This document shows positions 26,512 through 34,416 of a DNA stretch of 64,000 nucleotides, in pieces (the stretch's first letter is position 1; each line of letters opens with the position of its first letter). The DNA comes from CALJXB01 sp965225935 (GTDB lineage Bacteria > Pseudomonadota > Alphaproteobacteria > Kiloniellales > JAKSDN01). Made by a program: the position numbers and the translations under genes. Below the pieces are notes generated by a model. That model was not told the origin of the DNA and did no database searches. It saw only the letters and a program-made list of their open reading frames with translations. Location: NCBI GenBank assembly GCA_965225935.1, contig CBDDCC010000024.1, positions 620,001 to 684,000 of the forward strand, written 5' to 3'.

Positions 26512-26654
26512 TTCGGCCTGCGGGCACGCTCGAGGCGGCGGATGGATGAAGCATCTGAGACCGTGGATCTAGTGAAGACAAGAGGCGAGTTTCGTATCTC
26601 AGGACCGAGTCGAGAGGATCCCCGCCCAAGCAACTCCGAGAAAGCGGACTCGCC

Positions 26655-27575
26655 TTGAACAATCGCGCGCCAGCCCTCGACCCCGATAGCCAGAAGGCAG
26701 AGGCTCAGGACGAGGACGCGCCTTCCCCCTTGGCAAGCGCCCTCGCCAGAACGGGCAATTTTTTTCGTGACCCGCTGGCGGCGACCGGGGTCGTCATCGT
26801 TCTGTGCATGGTCCTCGCCGCGATTTTCGCGGGCTGGATCGCGCCCTACGACCCGATTGCCATCGCACCCCAGAACAGGTTCCTGCCGTCCTCCGCCGAT
26901 CATTGGTTGGGGACGGACCAACTCGGACGGGACCTCTTCTCTCGCGTACTGTTCGGCGGCCGCGTCGCCTTGCAGATCGCCGCGATCTGCATTTGTAGCG
27001 CCCTTCTGCTCGGGGTCACCTTGGGCATGCTCGCGGGCTACGGCCCCCGGTGGCTCGACAACCTGCTGCTCCTGATCTTCGACGTGATACGGTCCTTTCC
27101 CGTCGTGATCCTGGCCCTGGTCATGATCACCCTGACGGGACCGAGCCTGGAGACGGTGATCGGCGTCATCATTGTCGGGAAGGTCCCCAACTATGCCCGG
27201 ATCGTCCGGGCGCAAACCCAGGCCATCCGCAACGCCACCTTCATCCACGCCGCGCAGTCGATGGGCGTGTCGCTGCCGCGCACCTTGTTCATCCACGTGC
27301 TGCCCAACGTCATCGGCCCGATCTTCATACTGGCGTCGATGGACGTTCCCGTTGTCGTCACTATCGAGGCCGGCCTGTCGTTTCTCGGGTTGGGGGTTCG
27401 CCCCCCCGTGCCGAGCTGGGGAACGATTCTGAACGACGGCTTCTCCTTCATCCAGGTCACCATTTGGCCGATTGTCGCGGGCAGCCTTCCGCTGATCCTC
27501 ATCACCCTTGGGTTCACGTTTCTCGGCGAAGCCCTGCGGGACGAGCTGGACCCCAAGACCAGGGGCGGCCAATGA
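26655..27575 (+). CDS. Dipeptide-type ABC permease, DppC-like
   Basis: 306 aa. An N-terminal hydrophilic leader is followed by a first helix (ATGVVIVLCMVLAAIFAGWIAP), the loop HWLGTDQLGRDLFSRVLFGGRV, further helices, and the C-terminal motif SFLGLGVRPPVPSWG plus LRDELDPKTRGG. The start is a TTG at 26655 with no strong ribosome site. A later start is possible but would cut into the leader only. The stop overlaps the ATG of the DppD-like gene by 4 bp. Unusually, this operon runs C, D, F, B rather than B, C, D, F. Confidence 0.87.
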   Translation: MNNRAPALDPDSQKAEAQDEDAPSPLASALARTGNFFRDPLAATGVVIVLCMVLAAIFAGWIAPYDPIAIAPQNRFLPSSADHWLGTDQLGRDLFSRVLFGGRVALQIAAICICSALLLGVTLGMLAGYGPRWLDNLLLLIFDVIRSFPVVILALVMITLTGPSLETVIGVIIVGKVPNYARIVRAQTQAIRNATFIHAAQSMGVSLPRTLFIHVLPNVIGPIFILASMDVPVVVTIEAGLSFLGLGVRPPVPSWGTILNDGFSFIQVTIWPIVAGSLPLILITLGFTFLGEALRDELDPKTRGGQ

Positions 27576-28546
27576 GCGACGACATTCTCCAGGTGCGGGA
27601 CCTGTCGCTCAGCTACGGCTCATTGCGCGGTCGCGTTCACGCATTGCGGAGCGTGACCCTATCGGTGCCACGCAACTCCGTTGTGGGTATCGTCGGAGAA
27701 AGCGGCTGCGGGAAGTCGACCCTTCTGACCGCGATCATGGGGTTGTACGGCAGCAACGCCCGAATCGAGCAGGGCGGCATCCATTTCGACGGCCGGGACC
27801 TCACCAAGTCGAGCCCGAATCAGCTGCGCGCCCTGCGCGGCGACCGCATCTCGATGATCTTTCAGGATCCCATGACCACGCTCAACCCAGTCGTGGCGAT
27901 CGGGCGCCAGATGGCCGACATTCAGTATCGCGACAGAAGTCGAGGCCAGGCGGAGAAGCGCGACCGCGCCGCCGACATGCTCTCGCGCGTCGGAATCTCC
28001 GACCCCCGCGCACGCCTCGAGGGCTACCCGCATCAGATGTCCGGCGGCATCCGTCAGCGCATTGTCATCGCCATGGCGCTGCTTTCCGAGCCCGACCTGA
28101 TCCTCGCCGATGAACCGACCACCGCCCTGGACGCGACGCTGGAGGTTCAGATACTCGATCTGCTGATCGAGCTGCAGGCGGCCATCGGCTGCTCGATTCT
28201 CTACGTCTCGCACCACTTGGGAACAATTGCGCACCTCTGCCAGTCGGTCACGGTGATGTATGCGGGCATGGTCGTGGAGCACGGCTCCGTCGGCGACATC
28301 TTCACGGAGCCGCGCCACCCCTATACCCAAAGGCTGTTGGAGTGCGACCCCGGACGCATCGTGGAGGTAGGCGGGGTCCTGCCGAGCATTCCCGGACGGG
28401 TGCCGGATCTGGTCGAGCCGCCTTCCGGCTGCCCGTTCAAGGATCGCTGCACGGCGTGGTTCGAGCCGTGCGACAGCGTCGTCCCGCCGCTCAGCTATCC
28501 GAAGGCGGGTCATGGCGTCGCCTGCCATTTGATGGAGAGAGCCTAG
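27572..28546 (+). CDS. Dipeptide-type ABC ATPase, DppD-like
   Basis: 324 aa. Walker A GESGCGKST, Q-loop FQDPMTTLNPVVAIG, signature MSGGIRQR, Walker B LILADEP, H-loop YVSHHLGTI. C-terminal HPYTQRLLECDPG and the cysteine motif GCPFKDRC fit the oligopeptide-transporter ATPases. The frame is open far upstream through the permease gene, but the ATG at 27572 overlaps the permease stop (ATGA) and gives the correct family length. Pairs with the DppF-like ATPase that begins 4 bp after its stop. Confidence 0.9.
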   Translation: MSDDILQVRDLSLSYGSLRGRVHALRSVTLSVPRNSVVGIVGESGCGKSTLLTAIMGLYGSNARIEQGGIHFDGRDLTKSSPNQLRALRGDRISMIFQDPMTTLNPVVAIGRQMADIQYRDRSRGQAEKRDRAADMLSRVGISDPRARLEGYPHQMSGGIRQRIVIAMALLSEPDLILADEPTTALDATLEVQILDLLIELQAAIGCSILYVSHHLGTIAHLCQSVTVMYAGMVVEHGSVGDIFTEPRHPYTQRLLECDPGRIVEVGGVLPSIPGRVPDLVEPPSGCPFKDRCTAWFEPCDSVVPPLSYPKAGHGVACHLMERA

Positions 28547-28550
28547 ACCG

Positions 28551-29552
28551 ATGGGCGAGGTTCTTGCGCTCGACGATCTCTATGTCCGCTATCCCGCCCG
28601 CAGGAAGACCGCCGGGTGGCGGAGCCGCCGTTGCGAAGTCGAAGCGGTGGCGGGCGTCACTCTCTCGATCGCGGAAGGAGAGACCTTCGCCCTGGTCGGT
28701 GAAAGCGGCTCCGGCAAGACCTCCACGGCCATGGCGATCATCGGCCTCGCCCCGATATCGGCCGGCCGGCTGGTCCTCGGCGGGACGGAAGTGCAGGACC
28801 TGTCCAAGGGCCAGGCAAGCGCCGTGCGAAAGAACACCGTCATGCTTTTTCAAGATGCGGTCGGATCGCTCAGCCCGAGGCTGACCGTGCGCTCTCTCAT
28901 CGTCGAGGCACTGAAGCTTCGCAACGTCCCCCGGCGCGAGCGGGAGGCGGAGTGCAACCGCTTGCTGGCGCTCGTCGGCCTGCGCAAGGATCTGTTGCAG
29001 CGCTATCCCCATCAGCTCAGCGGCGGTCAGGCGAGACGGATCGGGATCGCCAGGGCTCTGGCGCTCAACCCGAACCTGATCCTGGCCGATGAACCAACGG
29101 CCGGGCTCGACGTTTCCGTACAGGGGGAGGTCATCAACCTGCTCGTCCGCCTGCAGGGCGAGCTCGGGTTGTCCATCCTGATGATCTCCCACAACCTCAA
29201 CGTCGTGCGCCTGATGGCGCAGCGGGTCGGTATCATGTACCTGGGGCGCCTGGTGGAAGAGGGCGCCGCGGCCTCGATCTTCTCCGAACCCAGGCATCCC
29301 TACACCTCGGCGCTGCTTGCCGCGAACCTGAAACCCGATCCGAGCATCGAGTGGCACCGGCCGCAGGTGAAGGGCGAGGTGCCGAGCCTGTTCGACCGTC
29401 CGAGCGGCTGCGAGTTCCACCCGAGGTGCTTCCGCTCCACCGAGGTCTGCAAAGTCGAGTTTCCCGTGAAGACCGCCGAAGCGCCGGGCCACCATGTGCA
29501 CTGCCACTGGCCATTGGGGTCCGATCCGGCGCCTGCTCCCGTTCCGTCATGA
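28551..29552 (+). CDS. Dipeptide-type ABC ATPase, DppF-like
   Basis: 333 aa. Walker A GESGSGKTS, Q-loop region LFQDAVGSLSPRLTV, signature LSGGQARR, Walker B LILADEP, H-loop MISHNLNVV. The C-terminal HPYTSALLAANLKPDP and GCEFHPRC cysteine motif are as in DppF. An insertion of basic residues (ARRKTAGWRSRRCEVEAV) separates the first strand from the ATP-binding core, as often seen in DppF. Begins 4 bp after the DppD-like stop. The permease B gene follows after 22 bp. Confidence 0.9.
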   Translation: MGEVLALDDLYVRYPARRKTAGWRSRRCEVEAVAGVTLSIAEGETFALVGESGSGKTSTAMAIIGLAPISAGRLVLGGTEVQDLSKGQASAVRKNTVMLFQDAVGSLSPRLTVRSLIVEALKLRNVPRREREAECNRLLALVGLRKDLLQRYPHQLSGGQARRIGIARALALNPNLILADEPTAGLDVSVQGEVINLLVRLQGELGLSILMISHNLNVVRLMAQRVGIMYLGRLVEEGAAASIFSEPRHPYTSALLAANLKPDPSIEWHRPQVKGEVPSLFDRPSGCEFHPRCFRSTEVCKVEFPVKTAEAPGHHVHCHWPLGSDPAPAPVPS

Positions 29553-29574
29553 TGGATCGCCGACGAGAGTTGCT

Positions 29575-30519
29575 ATGCTTCGATACGCGCTGAAGCGTCT
29601 GTTGCTAGCCGTCGGCATCGTGCTGGCGACGGCTACGACGCTCTTCTGCATGGTTTACATGATACCGGGCGACCCGGCCTCGGTTGCCCTGGGCCCCCGA
29701 GCGACGCCGGAGATGCGACAGGCCCTGATCGAACGGATGGGCATCGACCAACCTCTGGCGGTTCAGCTCTACCGCTTCTTCGGCAATCTGCTGAAGGGCG
29801 ACCTCGGCCAAGACGTCTGGAGCAACCGCGAGGTGCTGGAAATCGTGCTGGAGGATTTGCCGCACACCTTGGTGCTTCTGGGCGCGGGCCTGAGTTGGCC
29901 CATTCTCCTCGGTGTGCCGCTCGGTTGCTTCGCCGCGGTCAGCCGGGGAAGCTGGGCCGACCGGGTGGTCGGGGTGTTCTCCGTCGGCGTGATCGCCATT
30001 CCGTCCTTCGTCGTGGCCATTTACGCCCTGCTGATATTCGCGGTCAACCTGCGATGGTTCCCTGCCATCGGCGTCGGCAATCCGGGCGACGTGCTCGACT
30101 ATGCCCGCCACCTCGTACTGCCGGCGTTCGCGGTCGGTTTGGGTTGGCTCGGCTATTTGGCCCGGGTTGTCCGCGCCGCCATGCTGGAGGTTCTTGGCGA
30201 AAACCACATCCGGACGATGCGGGCCTATGGATTGACCGAGACCCGCATCGTTTTCCACTACGCCCTGAAGATCGGCATTCAGCCGGCAGTCGCGCTGATC
30301 GGCGTCGGCATCGGCACGCTGCTCTCGGGCGCCGTGTTCGCGGAGATCGTCTTCGCGCGCCCAGGCATCGGGAAGCTCATCTACAGTTCGGTGCTCAACC
30401 GGAACTACCCGGTCGTCATGGGCGCGACCATCGTCACGACCTCCCTCCTCGCCCTGATAACGCTCCTGGTCGACCTCATCAATGCGCAGCTCGACCCGCG
30501 CATACGCGAGCAGCTTTGA
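29575..30519 (+). CDS. Dipeptide-type ABC permease, DppB-like
   Basis: 314 aa. Opens MLRYALKRLLLAVGIVLATATTLFCMVYMIPGDP, the standard DppB start. EAA-type loop MLEVLGENHIRTMRAYGLTETRIVFHYALK near residue 205. C-terminus LVDLINAQLDPRIREQL. The ATG at 29575 has a GAGAG ribosome site and fits the conserved N-terminus; an upstream in-frame extension overlapping the ATPase gene is rejected. Placement of the B subunit last in the operon is atypical but all five importer parts are present. Confidence 0.9.
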   Translation: MLRYALKRLLLAVGIVLATATTLFCMVYMIPGDPASVALGPRATPEMRQALIERMGIDQPLAVQLYRFFGNLLKGDLGQDVWSNREVLEIVLEDLPHTLVLLGAGLSWPILLGVPLGCFAAVSRGSWADRVVGVFSVGVIAIPSFVVAIYALLIFAVNLRWFPAIGVGNPGDVLDYARHLVLPAFAVGLGWLGYLARVVRAAMLEVLGENHIRTMRAYGLTETRIVFHYALKIGIQPAVALIGVGIGTLLSGAVFAEIVFARPGIGKLIYSSVLNRNYPVVMGATIVTTSLLALITLLVDLINAQLDPRIREQL

Positions 30520-30627
30520 TGCGGAGATGAGAAACGCTAGTCTGGATCGCATCACTCGATTGACGGGATCCGTCCTCACGGCGGGTTCGTCGGCTACCTT
30601 CGGCATTCCAACCAAGGGGCAGTTGCC

Positions 30628-31578
30628 ATGAGCGACCCAATCTTCGTCGATTCCCATTTGCATCTCTTCCAGTCGGCCGAGGAATGCCTCCAACTGAAGC
30701 AGGACTACGAGATCTGGGAGTACGGCCGGGCGGCGAGCGACATCACCTACAGCCAGTACAACGGAACCATTGATGAAGCGGTCGAGGCGATGGAGGCCGC
30801 TGGCGTCGCCAAGGCCATCTCGCTCAACCTCTTCATGGGACAGATCCTGCGAAACGCGGCGATCGCCGAGTTCCCGGAGAAGATGAGCGAGGCGGAGCGG
30901 GAGAAGGCGGTCAAGGACATCGACGCCCGGCTGGTCGATGAACTGATCGCCTACAACAAGTGGGGTTGCGACGTGGTGAAGGACCACCCCCAGATCGTGC
31001 CCTTCGCGTCCATGGACGTGACCGTCCTGCCGGGCGAGGCGGGGGTCGCCCATCTGCGCGATCTGGTGGAGAGTCACGGCGCCAAGGGCGTCAAGCTGCA
31101 CGGCGCGGCCCAGGGCTTCCACATGGCCGATCCCCGACTGCGTCCGATCTACGATGTCTGCCGCGAACTGGGGCTTCCCATCATCGGCCATTCCGGGCCG
31201 GACCAGGCCGGGCGAGGCTTTGCCGAGCCCAGGGCCTTCGGCGAGATGATGAAGGCCTATCCCGATCTCACCGTCGTTCTCGCCCACATGGGGGGAGGAA
31301 CCTGGCAACAGACCGAGGAGATCGCCGCCGCCCATCCCAACGTCTACTTCGACTGCTGCGAGATCATCGAGTGGACGGCCGGCGACAAGGCCCCCTCCGA
31401 CGCGGAACTCGCCCGGCTCATCCAAGATGTCGGCCCCGGCCGGGTCATGATGGGATCGGATTTTCCCTGGTACGACCTCGACCGCTCGATCGACCGGGTG
31501 ATGGAGCTTCCGCTCTTGTCGAAGGAGGAGAAGACCGGGATCGTGGGATCGAATGCCGTGACGATCTTGGGTTTGTGA
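30628..31578 (+). CDS. Amidohydrolase_2-family TIM-barrel hydrolase
   Basis: 316 aa. Metal-dependent hydrolase of the amidohydrolase_2 (ACMSD/lactonase-like) group: the N-terminal DSHLHLF motif (His12, His14), HSGPDQAG and AHMGGGTW on later strands, and the C-terminal GSDFPWYD metal aspartate. No signal peptide. It follows the importer operon by 108 bp in the same direction and probably belongs to the same transcription unit. Members open lactone or amide rings or decarboxylate. The reaction here is unknown but context favours processing of the imported compound. Confidence 0.83.
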   Translation: MSDPIFVDSHLHLFQSAEECLQLKQDYEIWEYGRAASDITYSQYNGTIDEAVEAMEAAGVAKAISLNLFMGQILRNAAIAEFPEKMSEAEREKAVKDIDARLVDELIAYNKWGCDVVKDHPQIVPFASMDVTVLPGEAGVAHLRDLVESHGAKGVKLHGAAQGFHMADPRLRPIYDVCRELGLPIIGHSGPDQAGRGFAEPRAFGEMMKAYPDLTVVLAHMGGGTWQQTEEIAAAHPNVYFDCCEIIEWTAGDKAPSDAELARLIQDVGPGRVMMGSDFPWYDLDRSIDRVMELPLLSKEEKTGIVGSNAVTILGL

Positions 31579-31919
31579 CCGAGCCGAACCCTGCCGTCGG
31601 ACCTCGGAACGAGCCGGGCCTGGAGGTTTCGCCGCGAGCGCTGAGTGCACGCCCCCGGTTTCCAGCAGTCTGCCGGCGGCGAGGCGCCAGACGCGGCCTT
31701 TGCCGTGCCCCCGGGCAATCTCTCAGAACCGCGGCGGCGCCAGCCCGGACTTGAGTTCTACGCGAAGGCCCTGTCTGGCAACCCCTATGAGGGTCATCCA
31801 AACCGTGTCCGGCGTCACCGCGCGGTGGCGGTCGACGCTTCCAAGCAGGCACTTCGCTCGCGGTTCAGTCCTTGCCCTCGCGCTCCTCGTCTTCGCTCGG
31901 TGGTCTCGACCGTCACGAG
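31579..31919. other. Intergenic region between convergent genes, about 340 bp
   Basis: Separates the amidohydrolase (plus) from the metallophosphoesterase (minus). Open frames on both strands are compositional shadows without ribosome sites. No clear terminator hairpin with a T-run was found. Confidence 0.4.
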
Positions 31920-32765
31920 CTAAGAACGGGCATCGGGCCAGAAGACACTGGTCTCCTCCAACGGCACGTTTCGTCGTTTGCGTTCGGCCTCGGGCAGCCC
32001 GTCCATACCCGGCCACAGTCCGCTTTCCAAGGCATCCGCATAGGCGTTGTCGAGGCCGCTCTTCCGCATGACCTGGGTCGCAAGGTCGTGATCGTAGTGG
32101 AGCGCTCGCGCCTCGATCTCCAGCCCGCCGTCGCGCTCCAATATGACGGCATACCAAGTTCTCGGGGTGCCGTCGTTGGCCGGCATCCCCAAGGCACCTG
32201 GATTGAGCCAAAGCTTGTCTTCGATGAGCTGGACGAAAGGCATGGCGGAGTGACCGGCGATCACGCCGTCGGCCTGGGCCGCTTCTATCTCCCGCTTCTT
32301 CTCCGAAGATGGATGGGACGAATAGAAAGCGCTCAACGCCGTGACAGCGCCATGCACGATCGTTAAACGCCGGGTTCCGATCTCGAGAGTCGCGCGGGTC
32401 GGGAGTTTGCGCATCCAGGCTTTCGTCTCACTATCCAAGCTGCTGCGCGCGAAGCCGTGCCATTGCTTGGAGAGAAGATCGCAGACCGAGTTCTCATCGT
32501 ATCCGCAACCGCAATCGGCCAAGTCCTCTCCAACGGAGGCCTCGCAGTTCCCTTGGATGACCATGACGCCCGATCCGCGCAGCAAGTCGGCCGTTTCCTG
32601 GGGTGAGCCGCAGTAGGCGACCGTATCACCGGCGCAGATCATGTTCCCAGATGGGATGCACAGCTTCTCGGCTTCTCTGAAAAGAGCCTCCGTCGCTTGC
32701 AGATTGGAGTAGGGGCCATCGAAGATCAGCACCGGGCCATCGGGCTTCAAGGTTGGCCAATCCAT
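31920..32765 (-). CDS. Metallophosphoesterase-family protein with altered first metal motif
   Basis: 281 aa. Calcineurin-like layout is visible: AGDTVAYCG (second metal motif), GNCE in place of GNHD/E, VHGA, and AGHSAMPF near the end. The first motif, normally D-X-H, reads DGPYSN (Asp16), so the usual histidine is missing. Extra cysteines (CGCGYDENSVCD) may replace ligands. The substrate is unknown. It is the last gene of the divergent ArsI pair operon, 61 bp after the second dioxygenase, so may act in the same stress response. The ATG at 32765 is taken as start. Confidence 0.75.
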   Translation of the reverse strand: MDWPTLKPDGPVLIFDGPYSNLQATEALFREAEKLCIPSGNMICAGDTVAYCGSPQETADLLRGSGVMVIQGNCEASVGEDLADCGCGYDENSVCDLLSKQWHGFARSSLDSETKAWMRKLPTRATLEIGTRRLTIVHGAVTALSAFYSSHPSSEKKREIEAAQADGVIAGHSAMPFVQLIEDKLWLNPGALGMPANDGTPRTWYAVILERDGGLEIEARALHYDHDLATQVMRKSGLDNAYADALESGLWPGMDGLPEAERKRRNVPLEETSVFWPDARS

Positions 32766-32826
32766 GGCCTCTCTCCTCTCTCGTCGAAGGGATTGGCGAG
32801 CGCAAACCGCCGTGCCGGCACTGGGC

Positions 32827-33273
32827 TCAGCCCGACAGACCTGCCTCTTTCGCCCGCCTTTCCACCTCCTCTGTCACCTCTTCGCCGGTGCAGCCATAGT
32901 GCGGCGTGACCTCGGGCGAATAGAAGATCTCCCAAAGCACCGCCTGCGGATCGGTGATCCATCCCTTGTCGGTGCGGTGATAACCGCAGACGATTTGTCC
33001 CTCGCCAAACACGTCTATGTCTTTCCTCTTGTAGCGGTCGAGGCTGGCCTCCACCTTTTCCGTGCTTTCTTCCTCGATCCCCAGGTGATTGACGCCGTAC
33101 TTGTCGCCATGGGTGTCGATGCTGAAGTTCAGCTTGGGATCGTCCAGTTCCCACTTGGCATAGTCGGACTTCTGGATCTTCGGGGCACGTCCGAAGAGAT
33201 CGGTGTAGAAGGCTACGTTGGCATCCAGGTCTTTCACGACCAAAGATATATGCGCCACTTTCATCGGCTTCAC
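32827..33273 (-). CDS. ArsI/CadI-family extradiol dioxygenase-like protein lacking the vicinal Cys pair
   Basis: 148 aa vicinal-oxygen-chelate protein. Probable Fe(II) ligands His8 (VAHISL), His63 (VNHLGI) and Glu115 (LWEIFY). Where the C-As lyase ArsI has two adjacent cysteines that bind trivalent organoarsenic, this paralog has Cys96-Gly97 (IVCGYHR). It shares DYAKWELDDPKLNFSI with the neighbouring copy. Starts 5 bp after the stop of that copy, so the two are one operon. Either it handles a different substrate or it has lost arsenical cleavage. Confidence 0.8.
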   Translation of the reverse strand: MKPMKVAHISLVVKDLDANVAFYTDLFGRAPKIQKSDYAKWELDDPKLNFSIDTHGDKYGVNHLGIEEESTEKVEASLDRYKRKDIDVFGEGQIVCGYHRTDKGWITDPQAVLWEIFYSPEVTPHYGCTGEEVTEEVERRAKEAGLSG

Positions 33274-33278
33274 TCCCC

Positions 33279-33719
33279 TCAGGTCTCTGGGTTGCCGACG
33301 GCGAGACGCTCGAGCCGCGCCTCCTCGAGCTCAGCGAAGTTCTCGCCATACTCGGTGTGCCGGCCGGAGGTGTAGAAGGTTTCCCAGCGCAAGGCGTCAG
33401 GATCGATCACCCACACCTTCTCCGACTTGTGGTAGCAGCAAAGCGCGCCATCCTCCGGAATCAGCGCCTCTCCGGCTTTTCCCAAGCGAGCGGTAAACTC
33501 GCCGAGCTCGGCTTTTTCTTCCACCTGAACGCCGAAATGAACGCTGCCGGCCGCCTCATCGCCGCGCGACGAGATGGAGAAATTGACGCGGGGATCGTCG
33601 CTCATCCATTTCGCATAGTCGTCTTCCTGCACCGTCGGCGCGCCACCGAACAAGGCTGAGTAGAACTCTATCGAGCGCTCCAGATCTCTCACTTCCAAGC
33701 CAATGTGGATACGTTTCAC
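33279..33719 (-). CDS. ArsI-type C-As lyase / CadI-family dioxygenase
   Basis: 146 aa vicinal-oxygen-chelate protein. Fe(II) ligands His5 (RIHIGL), His61 (SVHFGV) and Glu113 (RWETFY), plus the adjacent Cys94-Cys95 (ALCCYHK) that in ArsI binds methylarsenite before C-As bond cleavage. Positions match the published Bacillus enzyme to within two residues (from memory: His5, His62, Cys96/97, Glu115). First gene of an operon diverging from an ArsR-like regulator. No arsenate reductase or arsenite efflux gene is nearby, so the unit may serve organoarsenical or other thiophilic-metal stress. Confidence 0.8.
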   Translation of the reverse strand: MKRIHIGLEVRDLERSIEFYSALFGGAPTVQEDDYAKWMSDDPRVNFSISSRGDEAAGSVHFGVQVEEKAELGEFTARLGKAGEALIPEDGALCCYHKSEKVWVIDPDALRWETFYTSGRHTEYGENFAELEEARLERLAVGNPET

Positions 33720-33753
33720 GGCCCGGGTCTCCTTGTCAGTTCCAGTGTCTATG

Positions 33754-33779
33754 TTTCAAGAATTCTATAATTATCGAAA
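33754..33779. promoter_or_regulatory. Imperfect dyad, probable ArsR-type operator
   Basis: TTTCAAGAATTCTATAATTATCGAAA: an AT-rich 26-bp dyad (matching ends TTTC/GAAA and inner ATT/AAT) in the short gap between arsI and the divergent ArsR-like gene. Its location and composition fit an autoregulatory SmtB/ArsR operator controlling both directions. Confidence 0.6.
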
Positions 33780-33886
33780 TATGTCAATATGAAATCCGCA
33801 CCCTCGGACCTTCGTGTTACAAATGGAGAAGAGCTAGATCGCGGGTGGCCGGGAGCGGCGGACCGCAGGTATTCGGGCAGGTGTCT

Positions 33887-34249
33887 ATGTCGCTTGATGC
33901 AAAAGGAGCCGTCGAGGCGCTATCGGCCCTTGCTCACGAGTCGCGGCTCGGGGTGTTCCGCCTCCTGATTCAACAGGGACCGGAGGGGCTTCCGGCGGGT
34001 CAGATTGCCGACTATCTGGGTATGCAGCGTCCCGTCGCGTCCTTTCATCTACGTCAGCTGAGCCAAGCCGGCCTCATTCAATCCTGCCGCGTCGGGCGCT
34101 CGGTCCTCTATGCGCCCAAGTTCGAGACCATGGAGGATCTGATGACCTACCTGAACGAGAATTGCTGTCTCGGAATCGAGAAGCCGGACAAGGGAAGCAA
34201 GAGAAGCAAGAAGGGAGTGACCGGCGGCGCTCCGATAGCTCGGCGGTGA
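33887..34249 (+). CDS. ArsR-family metalloregulator
   Basis: 120 aa. Winged helix-turn-helix of the ArsR/SmtB fold: LSALAHESRLGVFRLLIQQG, then PAGQIADYLGMQRPVASFHLRQLSQAGLI (recognition helix about 46-60). Potential metal or arsenical thiols are Cys67 and the adjacent Cys93-Cys94 near the C-terminus (NENCCLG), a position seen in type-2 ArsR repressors sensing As(III). A basic Lys/Ser tail follows. The ATG at 33887 is preferred to an upstream GTG. Represses, by inference, the ArsI pair and itself through the intervening dyad. Confidence 0.85.
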   Translation: MSLDAKGAVEALSALAHESRLGVFRLLIQQGPEGLPAGQIADYLGMQRPVASFHLRQLSQAGLIQSCRVGRSVLYAPKFETMEDLMTYLNENCCLGIEKPDKGSKRSKKGVTGGAPIARR

Positions 34250-34305
34250 CAGAGGCGGCATTGCCCATAGCTTTGTTGCAGGACCCGGATCCGGGGTCTT
34301 TGGAC

Positions 34306-34335
34306 GTCCGCTACTAGCAATAGCGGACATCTTCT
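34306..34335 (+). terminator. Hairpin downstream of the ArsR-like gene
   Basis: GTCCGCTA and TAGCGGAC, 8-bp perfect stem, 7-nt loop, followed by ATCTTCTT. Reasonable intrinsic terminator between the ArsR-like gene and the converging transporter gene. Confidence 0.65.
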
Positions 34336-34416
34336 TGGCGTTGAATGAATGCGGGCCCGGGCTTGTCAGCCGGGTTTCGATTTCATGGTCTGCTGTGCGC
34401 GGCGTAGCGATATGGC

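Noticed and set aside
29605..31650. Long minus-strand open frame (681 codons) opposite the permease and amidohydrolase genes
   Set aside because: A GC-rich antisense shadow: it overlaps two clear genes, has no domain pattern and no ribosome site.
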